Shown here: positions 11,225 through 21,049 of the stretch, piece by piece | Numbering within the stretch: position 1 is the first letter of the stretch | Layout of the letters: every line of letters starts with the position of its first letter | From: Epichloe hybrida | Taxonomy: Eukaryota; Ascomycota; Sordariomycetes; Hypocreales; Clavicipitaceae | Direction: 5' to 3' | Length of the DNA: 64,000 bases | Assembly: GCA_019022495.1 (NCBI GenBank) | Contig: JAFEKR010000004.1 | Location: 3,286,001-3,350,000, forward strand | Notes under the pieces: generated by a model | What the model was told of the DNA's origin: nothing | The model's input: only the letters and a program-made list of their open reading frames with translations | The model's database searches: none | Program-made: the position numbers and the translations under genes

Positions 11225-11984
11225 TAATAACTTAAGCCTTAATTAAGCTAATAAGGTATATAAAGGCTACTTACACTAAGTATTTAAAGAGATTATATAT
11301 AAGCTAAGATTAATACTACTATAAGAAATTAACGCTACTAGTAGTAAGGAGCCTTATTCTCCTAATAGTTAAATACTAATAGAAATAATAAGTAACAAGA
11401 AATAATTAAAGGATAGGGCTCTCTTGAGATTAAGGAATTTATTCCCTTAATACTATTACTACTATTATAGCTAATAGATATAACTAGATAGATAATTAAG
11501 GCACCTAGATAGCTAGAATAACTAGAAAATCTAGCCTAAAAGTATATGCTTTTAAAAAAAAACACTAGAAATTACGTTTTTAAGTAATTTAAAGCTTACT
11601 TATAGTAGTACTATTAAGAAATTTATATAAATTATATAAGCATATTATTTATTTAATTAAGGGCATTTACTACTATATGTTTATACCTTAAATATACTAT
11701 AGGGTGTGGCAACGGGGACGCTAGCCTGAAATCAGGGCGTGGTGGGGTATCCTGCGCACCTAGCAAAAAATCGCTGCGCCCCGAGCAATTCACCTTGTAG
11801 ATTTGCCTGCCTTGAACGTCCAACTGGCGCCCCGAAAAATCTCCGCTGCCGCCGCTGCCGCCCTCGTCGTCTTCCTCTTTCCTCTTGTAAAATGCGACCC
11901 CTTGTGAACCAACTTTGCTAGTAAGGCGACTCTCATTGTCATGTCTAACCGAAACTGCTTGCAACACTGGATTCGTCACTGGAC
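11225..11984. other. AT-rich flank passing into the amidohydrolase promoter
   Basis: AT-rich decay continues to about 11700 and then changes within a few tens of bases to normal GC. The last 280 bp are presumably the promoter of the downstream gene. No other gene is seen. Confidence 0.5.
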
Positions 11985-13548
11985 ATGGGTCAGCCCCTTT
12001 CTTCTCTCCTTCGTCCGGCAAGGCCATCTTCGCTGCTCTTCCAAAATGTTCGCATCTTTGATGGCCATGTCGAGATTCCGAATGGCTACGCTCTCGTGCA
12101 AGATGGTGTGATAGCGCAAGTGTCGACGCGGCCGATTTCTCCTCCCGATGGCTCGACCACGGTCATCGACAAGCCTGGTCACACGCTAATGCCGGGCCTC
12201 ATAGATGGCCATGTGCATGTCTACGAGGCTGCGGCTCTCAAGCAATCGCTTCAGTTCGGCGTCACCACCGTCTGCGACATGCACAATGAGCCCGACATCA
12301 TATCGAGAATGAGGACGGTTGCCGCGGAGGATAGCGATGCTGCAGACCTGAGGGCGGCGTGCCACGGCGCCACTATTGAGGGTGGATGGCCGGCCGCCCT
12401 CCTCTTGTCTCACGATGCTTCGGCAGAGGTAAGGAAATTATTTTCATTGCCTCCCACGTGCGCGCTGTGTTCTATCCGTGACCATCCATCAAAGCGACTG
12501 TTGCCTGACACACATGTGTTTGTAGGGATGGGAGGGGCAAAGACGTTGACAAGAAATGCTAGTTCAAAACAGCCGTTGGAAAATGGCCAAATCTGAAAAC
12601 ACAAGCCGACGTGGATGCTTTCGTCGAGCTACGCAAGAAGGACGCGGATTTCGTGAAGCTGTTTCACGAGGATGGTAAATGCCTCAATGTCGACCTCCCC
12701 AAGCCGTCTGTAGAACTTCAGCGAATGGTCATTGAAGCCGCCCACAAGAACGGGCTTCAGTGTTTCGCCCACGCCTTTGCCTTGCAGTCGGCAATTGAAA
12801 TCTTGGACGCTGGTGCCGACGGCACAGCTCACACGATTGTGGATTATCCCCCAACGCCGGCGCTGATCGATGCGTACAAGAAGAACAATGCGTGAGTACT
12901 GAAGCAGGCCGAAAACGCGGCGTTTCGGAAAACTGACTTCAATGACCTCGCGCAGCCACTGCAACCCTACCCTTGTCGGTATCGCGAGCATGACCAATCA
13001 AGGTCTCAAAGATCAGGAGGAGTATGCAAACGACCCACGAGCTCAGAGGTTCTTGCCTGGCCCCGCCAAAGCACTCATGTGCAAATGTGTTGCCATGTCG
13101 ACCGACACATGTCGGGTGGAGTATGCGTACGAGAGCGTCAAGATGATGAGGAACGCTGGCGTTGATGTCATCATGTGAGTGCGCCCCGTCTCCATCAACG
13201 AGTCATGGCCGTGAACATTGACTTGCTTGCTTGCTGATCTTCCTTGTCAACATCATCAGGGGCACCGATACAACTGGCCGGGTCGGTGGAATGGCATACG
13301 GCCTAACTGCCCATCATGAAATCGGCATGCTCGTGAAACACTGCGGTTTCGAGCCGATTGAGGCTCTCCGATCAGCCACGTCCGTTACGGCGCGACGATT
13401 TCGCCTCGAGGACAGAGGGAGAATCTCAGAGGGGCTGAGAGCGGACTTGGTCTTAGTGGAGGGTGACCCGTTGAAGGATATTCGGGACACTCTAAACCTA
13501 AGAGGCGTCTGGAAGAAGGGAATCCTCTGCTCCTCGTACCATTTATAA
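11985..13548 (+). CDS. Metal-dependent amidohydrolase (imidazolonepropionase-like)
   Basis: Four exons by splice signals and frame: 11985-12428, 12563-12891, 12956-13174, 13260-13548, giving 426 residues. The protein has the amidohydrolase layout: a small N-terminal beta domain, GLIDGHVH (metal-binding His76 and His78), the KLFHED region with the Lys that is usually a bridging ligand, HAFA, GTAHT, and the late GTDT motif with the catalytic Asp. It should hydrolyse a cyclic amide or a similar bond in the cytosol; no signal peptide is seen. The substrate cannot be told; fungal relatives are often annotated as imidazolonepropionase-like or prolidase-like. Intron 1 hides an in-frame stop, so an unspliced read looks truncated. 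The gene lies directly against the transposon island. Confidence 0.85.
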
Positions 13549-13974
13549 ATATAGGAGATGATGCAGAGAGAGAGGATGATCATAGGGGGTTGTAGAGGAA
13601 GGAAGAGGGGGGAGGAAAGCTCGTACTTGTACAAGCAGATACGTTGGAGTCAGATGGACTTATATATATGTATAATACTACGCAAGTATCAACACTCATT
13701 GCTCCGAGGCTGAAGAGGCCGAGTTGGCCATATTGCAGACTGCTCTGCGTGCGCGGCAATAGCCAAGACGCGTGACGTCGCCTTGCTGAGTCACCAACCG
13801 CCCCGCCAGCCTTGCCACTCGTCCTCCATGCCAATTCGTCGAAGTCACGGATTGAGCTTGGTCTTGTTCCTCAAGCATGAGCGGGCGCGTGACTGCGCTG
13901 TCAAAAGTCGCAAAGCTGCTTCCCGATTTCCAGTCTCCCGGGACGCTCTGCTCGACTGCCGGGGGCTCACCACC
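13549..13974. other. Intergenic: amidohydrolase 3' end / palA promoter
   Basis: 426 bp between tandem genes. Normal base composition, with no ORF of note and no recognised element. Confidence 0.5.
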
Positions 13975-16898
13975 ATGGCGACGTAAGTAACTGGCGTTCA
14001 ACCTTACCCCTCCTCTCCGATCCGAGCTTCAATCCCCTTGCCCGTATCCGTCATCCGCGTCACGCCAATGCTAACAAACTTGGCACAAGCACCGACAGCG
14101 TATTATCGCTGCCATTCCGCCGCTCTACCCACCTTTCGCTGGCCTCGACGATCCGACAGTATATCAATAGCAAATACGACCAACACCCGGACATGTTTCA
14201 GCAAGATCTTGACGTCATTGATGTTCTTCGCCAAGACGCCATCAGTGTTCGGGAGCCACATCTCAGTGGTGTCAAGAAGTTGCAGGCATATGCTGGACAA
14301 CTGGCTTGGATAAGCGGCAAATTCCCCATTGATGTAAGGCTTCAAAATCTGTACGAAGCCAGCTTGGAGCACGTTGGGCGCGTTGACACAATGGCTAACA
14401 GAATTGATTGAGTAAGATTGGTGCAGAGTTCACCTGGTACCCTGCCCTTGGGTACAACACAGAGCGGCCAATGGTGCGAAACAATATCAAATACGAATTA
14501 CTCAATGTCCTCTATAACCTTGCCGCCTTGTATTCCCAGCTTGCAGCCAACACTTCTCCATCCACCACCGAGGGCATGAAATCAGCTGCAAACTACTTCT
14601 CGCTCGCGGCCGGTGTGCTTTCTCATATGGAGGAACACGTTGTGCCCGAGTTGCGAATGTCCGACCCCCCCGAGGACATGGATCAACATACGCTAAAGTC
14701 ACTGTCACGGCTCTTCTTAGCCCAAAGCCAAGAATGCTTCTGGCAGAAAGCCGTCATAGATGGATACAAGGACGCTTCTATAGCCAAGGTAGCTGCCGGA
14801 GTTTCTGACCTGTACAATCTGGCCGGTGAGGCGGCCGTGAAAAGCGAAGCCATTAGCAGCGCGTGGATTCATCATATGACGGCAAAGCATCATCACTTTG
14901 CTGCCGCTGCACAATACCGGGCCGCCTGCGACTGTCTGGAGAAGAGGAAATACGGCGAGGAGGTTTCCAGGCTGACCGATGCAGTCGCCTGTGTGAAGGA
15001 GGGTCTAAAGGAGACGAAGGGAAATTACCTCAACAAATCGGTAGTTGATGATCTGAACGGCCTGAAACGAAAAGTCGAAGACGATCTCAAGAGGGCGGAG
15101 AAAGATAATGACATGATCTTCTTGAGTGCGTGGCCCCGCGTTGCCGCGTTTTCTGTTTCTTTTTCTTTTTTTCTCCTTGGTCATGATATTCGTTCATTCG
15201 TCAGCTAATCTGTCTGCTCCAGACCACGTACCCCCCAAGTCGGAACTGAAATCTCTTGAGAGGGCAAATATGGCCGTCGCACGCGTGCCTCCTCAGGTCG
15301 CCAAGCCGTTCGAGTACTTGGGAGAAAGGGCGGAATTCGGACCGGCCTTGTTCTCCAGGCTCGTGCCCTTTTCGGTTCACGTTGCAATCTCTATTTATGA
15401 AGAGCGAAGAGATCGAATTGTGAATCAAAAGATCATCCAAGAACTAGAGGCACTCACCGATGGCATACACGCTCTGTTTGGCTCCATTGGCCTCCCCGGG
15501 TCGCTGCAGGCCCTGGAGAAGCCTCTGGGCTTGCCGCCGAGCTTGGTGCAGCATGCGGAAGAACTTAGGCAGGCAGACGCCATTGGGCGACTTCGAAAAA
15601 GCTTCGCAGATGTTGAAAAGCTGCGTGCGGCAGACATGGCCGTCTTTGAAGATGGAACGTCAGCGCTGGCCGCGGAGAATGAAGAAGATCAGAGATTGAG
15701 GAGAAAATATGGAACCGATCGATGGACAAGGCCGGAAAGTCAGAGCGATGCCCAGGGTGGCAAGCTTTGGGGCCACGCCGCCGAGATCGAGGGATACTTT
15801 GGTAGCAGTGCCGGCAGCGACGGCGTCGTACGAGAAAAGTTTGCTGCCAATGAAGAATTGCTTCGCATCTTGAGCGGATCGCACCAGCAGCTGATGGACT
15901 TTGTGCCCTCTAGTTCACAAAGGGACACGAATCTTGAACTCAAACAATCGATTGGTAAAGTGCGGGGCGCTTACAACGATGTTTTGAGGCTCGAGAGCAA
16001 GCGACGGAAGAAGGTCGAGACCTTGCGCGACAGTGCCCGCCGAGATGACATCAAGCCCGACATCTTGAAAGAGGCGGCAAGACTCGAGAGAAGCTATCCT
16101 TCCACGGCAATCGTCCCCGCTCACTTTGAAGACTTTTTTGAGAGGCGTCTCGACACACTTTACGAACCGGCATTGGAGGCACTGGACAATGAAGCGGCCG
16201 AGCAAGACCGGTTGCTTCGTGAAGTGGAACGGGCGAATCGAGAGTTGGAGTCGCAGAAGCGCAGATGTGGCGATGGTGGTTCTCGAGAGCGTGAACAAGC
16301 ATTGCAAAAGCTAGACAGCGCCTACTTCAAGTACAAGGAAATCGTGAACAACCTCGAGGTCGGCAGAAAATTCTACAACGACCTGAATAAGATTGTCAGC
16401 CAAGGCTTTCGTGACGTTGTCAAGGGCTGGGTGGCTCAGCGACGTGTCGATGCTAGAGCGCTGGAAGAGTAAGTCACGACCATTTCTTGCCGCCGAATCT
16501 GGCTTTTGGTACCAGACAAGCTGATGCATTTCCGCAGGGAGCTCAGCATGCCGCCATTGTCGGCCCTCAACTTGTCACGAAACCAAACTCCACTGCAGAG
16601 CCCCGTTGCAGCTCCGTACCAACATCCGGCCTTGCCCCAGCGGCCGCCGGTCTCGACTGCAAGGTCGTCATTGGCCAACCCAGCCGAAGCATCCATCCAG
16701 TCGTGGGCGGGAAACAACGTTCAACAGCCGCAATCGCAAGCCCCTCAAGCAAGTCCTATGGCTACGACGTGGAACCCGGCAATGGGCATAAAATTCGGCG
16801 CCAACGCCGGGGGCCCACCTCGTGCTGGAGATGATCATGGACAGCAGGGCAGTTCGTCAGGGACGTGGAATCCGGATTCAGGCATCAAATTTGGTTGA
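13975..16898 (+). CDS. palA: pH-response regulator PalA/Rim20 (BRO1 domain)
   Basis: Five exons: 13975-13982, 14090-14333, 14417-15125, 15223-16468, 16538-16898; 855 residues. The first exon is only 8 nt, behind a CACCATGG start context. The N-terminal half is a BRO1 domain, recognisable from LPFRRSTHLSLASTIRQY, KFPIDIGAEFTWYPALGYN and NVLYNLAALYSQLA. A coiled V-shaped region follows (YPxL binding in the family), then a Pro/Gln-rich tail. PalA binds the ESCRT-III subunit Vps32 through BRO1 and the transcription factor PacC/Rim101 through the V domain, at endosomal membranes, so that PacC is cleaved at alkaline pH. The tail ends in two copies of TWNPxxGIKFG, the second being the very C terminus. 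Length and order fit the family. Confidence 0.95.
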
Positions 16899-17272
16899 TG
16901 TGGTGGCGCACGGAGTAGTCCGCAGGTAAAAGACTGACACACGCATTTTCTTTCGGGCACAAGGAAGGAGGCACCCAAATCTAGCATAGAAATGAGACTT
17001 ATAGACATGGGACGTACTGCAGATACGAGTATATTACATGCGTCTCAGGACAAGTATGGTACGATTGAGCCATTTAATCACAGGGAAGCCTGGGGTTCAA
17101 AAGGTTCAATTGAAATTGAGAGGGGTTTGGACCATGTCTTCCATCAACAGTGAAAACGCATCATGCCAGAATGCCTGATTTTATAATTGTCAGGTAGGGG
17201 TGTAGATAGATAATACATATGTACGGATCCGTAAAAAGTGTTCGATTCGATCAATCAGAGGTGCAGACATTA
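16899..17272. other. Intergenic, no gene seen
   Basis: palA 3' region leading into island 2. An ACGGAGTA motif occurs at 16910-16917; otherwise unremarkable. Confidence 0.5.
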
Positions 17273-17468
17273 ATAGCCTAGCAGGGTGTGGGCCACGTTA
17301 TTAGGCAATAGGCCAGCCTAAATTAACCATAGCGTGAGGTGTTTTAAATCCATTTAGTAAATTCTAGCTAATTAGCATTCATTAACATAACGTTAGGACT
17401 TATTTTACTATACCTCATTAGGCTAGCCAGTTACGTAATAACGTGGCCCACACCCTGCTAGGCTATCT
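17273..17468. mobile_element. MITE family 1, copy 1
   Basis: A 196-bp element with long terminal inverted repeats: ATAGCCTAGCAGGGTGTGGG at the left and its complement at the right. TA dinucleotides lie at both edges, as for Tc1/mariner-type transposition. The interior is AT-rich without coding capacity. The same inverted repeat is found at 19336-19533, and a variant at 20168-20364. Confidence 0.8.
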
Positions 17469-17661
17469 TACGAGGCTATTATCGCTACTGAAGGCTGTCA
17501 CATATCATATTACATTCTATTAATATCAATTTATCAAATCCGTTAATTTCATGAATTTAACGGATTTAACTAGGCCTCAGACCCCTAAGGTCACAAGGGC
17601 CCCATATGTGAGTTAGCCACGATACATCCCCCCCTGACGAGACCTGTGGATTCGACTCCAA
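17469..17661. other. Short intergenic tract with a diverged repeat
   Basis: The stretch around 17633-17665 (CCCCCTGACGAGACC, then ACTCCAATTAC) resembles 19277-19316 (CCCCCTCTAATAAGACC, then ACTCCAATTAC). Both are probably pieces of one old repeat. Confidence 0.35.
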
Positions 17662-18256
17662 TTACTTTGGAGGATCGACATATATGAAGACGTCTCGACC
17701 TGCATATTGCTGGATGTTGTCGATTTGCGGGCAACCTATCTCATACCCCGACATTGCTTCCACATGGCAGATTACAGCGTTAGTAACTTGCGAGACAATC
17801 TTTACCGCGACTGTATCAGGCCCTGTGTTTGTCAAAGTCATGGATTTTATTATCCATTTTGCGGCGGCGCTTGCTGATGCGGAAACTTTTTGTTTGATCT
17901 CGCCCATCATAAAAGTAACAGTGACTACTGAAGCAGTTATTGCCGGTTGACCCCCGCAATGGGTATCAGGAAATCTCGCTGATACCCTGGCAGATGTTAC
18001 AACACGTTTATCGAGGGAATTTTGCTGCGCGGCTTCTGGCTCTTGTCTGCAAGAGAGGAGACAATCATGTAAGCAAGATAGGGAATCCAAGATTAGGCTT
18101 CATAGTGCGTCGAACGTACCTAGTAGTTGCAGCAAGGTTACATCGGGAATGATGCGTGGATAGGACATTACTCTGATAGATAGATCTCTGAACAGGCGGT
18201 GGGATTATGAGCGCTAGAGCGCTAGCAACAAACCCAAGAACAATGAGGAATTTCAT
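17662..18256 (-). CDS. Small secreted protein with propeptide and Kex2-type site, paralogue 1
   Basis: Two exons (18120-18256 and 17662-18046, 73-bp intron, phase 2), 173 residues. A signal peptide (MKFLIVLGFVASALAL) is followed by a pro-region ending NSLDKR, a Kex2-type dibasic site. The mature domain of about 115 residues is rich in beta-branched residues (TASVVTVTFMM, SMTLTNTGPDTVAVKIV) and has three Cys. The gene at 30723-31278 has the same signal peptide, intron position, phase and GTACG donor, the matching NSIEKR site and a similar mature domain, so the two are paralogues. The function is unknown; the protein should pass through the Golgi and be released. It is surrounded by MITEs and solo LTRs. 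The family was not recognised. Confidence 0.75.
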
Positions 18257-18608
18257 TGCCAGTAATCTGTAGTCCGTATGAGGTTTACCCCTTTGCATGG
18301 GCTAGGATAATGAAATTAGGAAGGGAAATGAAGAATATGGTTCATGCTATAGGAAGAATGAGTTTTGTGATCGCTTGACTCTATGGAGTACGGATTACAT
18401 TCTATATATAGTGTTGCCTAATGGCGGATTATGGCGGTCAATTGTCTATGACGAGTTATATACGCGCATAACCGTGTAAAGAAAGCTAAGCATCTGATCC
18501 ACGGGCTAGTGCAAAGTTTGCACCGACATTACAGGGTACAGATTGTATGTGAAGTTATAGGGCGCCTACATCATGGCTGTGTTGCGACCTGCAACCTGCA
18601 TACAATAC
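18257..18608. other. Upstream region of the secreted-protein gene
   Basis: 352 bp with normal to slightly AT-rich composition; presumed promoter of the minus-strand gene. No repeat was identified. Confidence 0.4.
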
Positions 18609-18868
18609 ACCCCTTAAATTATTTTACAAATCTACATAGCAGGGGTGATTAAGCCAATAAGATGTCAGATAGGCGACAGGGGCTAGGATAAAAGGTACCT
18701 TAGTTTCTTTACATTTTATACTAGAAGTCTATAGCGTTTAATACCTTGCATTTTCCCCTTATAATGCTCTAAGATAAACAGGGGTTAAATTGCACGTATA
18801 GCTAATTACAGCTATTAGCAAGGGATAAATAACTAGGGCATGTAGATTTGTAAAATAATTCAGGGGGT
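18609..18868. mobile_element. MITE family 2, copy 1
   Basis: About 260 bp bounded by inverted repeats of roughly 29 bp: ACCCCTTAAATTATTTTACA at the left, continuing AATCTACAT, and its near-complement ending at 18868. The interior is non-coding. The terminal motif resembles that of the element at 19535-19758. The exact ends and target duplication are uncertain; a few more bases (TACA/TGTA) may belong to the repeat. Confidence 0.7.
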
Positions 18869-18993
18869 AGAGTGTACACATGTATAATACAGATTCTCAG
18901 GGGGATATATTGTCAGAGAGGCAGGTGTCCTGCAGGGGGTCTTCTCGTACCCGACCCACCTACCCTAATCACCTAGCGGCCCCATAGCTTAGT

Positions 18994-19260
18994 TGTCAGG
19001 AGCACGGAGGCTAGGGAGCTAGGGACAGGACAGTTACATAATTAAGCCCTTAGATAAGCCTTAGGTTATATAAATAACTAATTAGTTATTAGTTAGCTAT
19101 ATATATATAGTAAGGTATTTAAATAAGAATTACCTATAAGGTATATAAAAAGTTAAAGTTTAAGACTTTTATATACTTACTCTTAAGTAATAGCTCTCTA
19201 GCTATAACTAAGAACCTTAGCCTTCACTCCGTTTATATCTCCCTAACCACAGTCGTGACA
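18994..19260. repeat. Solo LTR, 267 bp
   Basis: Starts TGTCAGGAGC and ends GTCGTGACA, so the ends are inverted TGTCA/TGACA. TTAGT flanks it on both sides (18989-18993 and 19261-19265), the 5-bp duplication expected of LTR elements. No interior or partner LTR is in the window. It is unrelated by eye to the other LTRs here. It was probably left by LTR-LTR recombination. Confidence 0.75.
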
Positions 19261-19335
19261 TTAGTCATTATATGTCCCCCTCTAATAAGACCCGTCGGCC
19301 TAACTCCAATTACCCTTGCAGGTATGTACAGTCTA

Positions 19336-19533
19336 AGATAGCCTAGCAGGGTGTGGACCACGTTATCAAGCAATGGGCTAGCCTGATTTAGGCCTAGCGC
19401 TAAGCGTTTTTAAACCTATTAGCGAATTCTAGCCAATTAGCATTTATTAACATAGCATTAGGACCTAACACACTGTACCTATTTAGGCTAGCCCGTTGCC
19501 TAATAACGTGGCCCACACCCTGCTAGGCTATCT
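19336..19533. mobile_element. MITE family 1, copy 2
   Basis: 198 bp bounded by AGATAGCCTAGCAGGGTGTG and its complement, preceded by TA. The interior is close to that of the 17273-17468 copy (for example TTCTAGCCAATTAGCATTTA). The right end lies one or two bases from the next inverted-repeat element. Confidence 0.82.
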
Positions 19534-19534
19534 C

Positions 19535-19758
19535 AATCCCTAAATGATTTTACACTCGCTACAAGCCTCACGCGAGGCAGTTACTATTAGCTATAAGTGG
19601 CTATTATAAGTGAAGCTATTAGGGATATTATAAGGGTAAAAGGGTACTAAGTAATACTAGAAAAAAAAATTCATCTTAAGTATCTTTTACCTTATCTAGT
19701 AACTTTTTATTAGCTTGTTAACCCTAGTTATATACCTCGTGTAAAATCATTTAGGGTT
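19535..19758. mobile_element. MITE family 2-like element, copy 2
   Basis: About 220 bp. AATCCCTAAATGATTTTACA at the left is mirrored by TGTAAAATCATTTAGGGTTT at the right. It shares the CCCTTAAATxATTTTACA-type end with 18609-18868. It is packed directly between two other inverted-repeat elements and has no coding capacity. Confidence 0.72.
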
Positions 19759-19762
19759 TAGA

Positions 19763-20007
19763 CTATCTCCTTTAGTGTGTGCTAGCTTGTGGATTAGTAA
19801 GGCCCTCACAGCCCCCTTGCCATAAGCTTAGTAACCACGTAAGTTTACGAAAGTGTAGTGTAATGTTTTATATAAGGAAAATTAGTATTATATTTATTAT
19901 TAGCTTATTTATATTTAAGTAAATATACCTTTAATTTACTTTTATCCAATTGGATACAGACCCTAGCTAAGGTGACTTCACAAGCTAGCATACACTCAAG
20001 GAGATAC
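19763..20007. mobile_element. MITE family 3
   Basis: About 245 bp with imperfect inverted repeats of about 29 bp (CTATCTCCTTTAGTGTGTGC at the left; the complement of CTGTATCTCCTTGAGTGTAT at the right), both running into GCTAGCTTGTG. The AT-rich interior is non-coding. It is only seen once in the window. Confidence 0.68.
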
Positions 20008-20167
20008 AGCACAGGCAACCCTCTTCTAGTTATTCAGCAACCCCTGTCGTGGCTAGTAGGTCAGTTGCCCCGTTACTAGCCGACCACGTGTTTTTTGCGG
20101 GCAGCCACGTACTAGTTAAACGTAGCACCTAGCGCATATAACATCGTAAAATTGTGAATTCAAGCTA

Positions 20168-20364
20168 AGATAGCCAAACGGAGTGTGGGCCACGTTATCA
20201 GGCAGTGAGCCACCCCGAATTAGGTATAATGTAAAGTGTTTTAAAATCCTTTAGTAAGTTCTAGCGAATTAGAATTTATAGATTAATATTAAAATTTATC
20301 CCACTATACCTAATTAGGCCGGCCCGTTGCCTGATAACGTGGCCCACACTCCGTTTGGCTATCT
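20168..20364. mobile_element. MITE family 1, variant copy 3
   Basis: 197 bp with inverted ends AGATAGCCAAACGGAGTGTG and complement, flanked by TA on both sides (20166-20167 and 20365-20366). Relative to copies 1 and 2, the stretch CTAGCAGG of the repeat is AAACGGAG on both ends. The paired change implies a distinct subfamily whose two ends evolved together. Confidence 0.82.
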
Positions 20365-20383
20365 TAGATTAAAGCTATCTTTT

Positions 20384-20585
20384 TGTGAGAACAAAGGGAT
20401 AGCTAGGCAAGAGATATAGGGGCGCTCGTATATTGACTGAAGCTTGCTAGGTCTAAGTGTGTTATGCATGCGAATTACTAGCTTATAGCTAGCGACTTGC
20501 CAGTGTCACGTAGACCTAGTCCTAGGGCGTGGTGTGCCTGCCTGGTGGTGCGCTAGCGCGCTAAGTGTTATGAGTAGGCCTCACA
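20384..20585 (-). repeat. Solo LTR of the Gypsy family, 202 bp
   Basis: Reverse complement of the 202-bp LTR of the Gypsy element at 32484-39680, with the same length, TGTGAGGCC start and TTCTCACA end. CTTTT flanks both sides (20379-20383 and 20586-20590). It keeps more GC than the Gypsy copies and so is less RIP-altered. Confidence 0.87.
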
Positions 20586-21049
20586 CTTTTACAGCTAAAA
20601 ACACATAATACCTTAATATCATAAAGTCTCTCTTTAACCATATTTTTCCTACTAAAGAGGCTGCCCTTAAGGCTGCTAGAGCTATTAGTAAAGAGCTTAG
20701 CTTTAGTCTTGTAATTATATTAACTAAAATCAAAGGTAGGCATACCTCTTACTCGTCTTAATCCCCTTGAGCATCCCTAATAGGCTTACTAAAATTAGGT
20801 AGGCGGACCGTTAATGCGGATTCACAGGCTAGGCCAGGCATGCGCATTTACGGATTGACTTTAATGACCCGAAGCATCCGGGCCGCAACGTCCGAGCCAG
20901 GGTTCCGATTTCCTCATCTTATTACTCGGTAATCCGTAGACAAAACATATACAACAATGAGGCCACTCCCGCTCCCATCTTTCCCAACATGCGAGCGAGC
21001 GTCCCGTTCTGAAATACCGTCAAAAGCTTGATCAAGCCCTGCAGACGAG
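20586..21049. other. AT-rich flank and pectinesterase promoter
   Basis: AT-rich to about 20800, then normal GC. It should contain the promoter of the pectinesterase gene. No gene is seen. Confidence 0.45.

Noticed and set aside
11653..12182. Minus-strand ORFs of 124 and 68 codons over the amidohydrolase start
   Set aside because: They overlap the well-supported plus-strand exon 1 and have no family features.
12429..12525. First intron of the amidohydrolase ending at the TTTGTAG acceptor
   Set aside because: That acceptor leads to an in-frame TGA within eight codons. The later AG at 12561-12562 restores the family-like reading into WPNLKTQADV.
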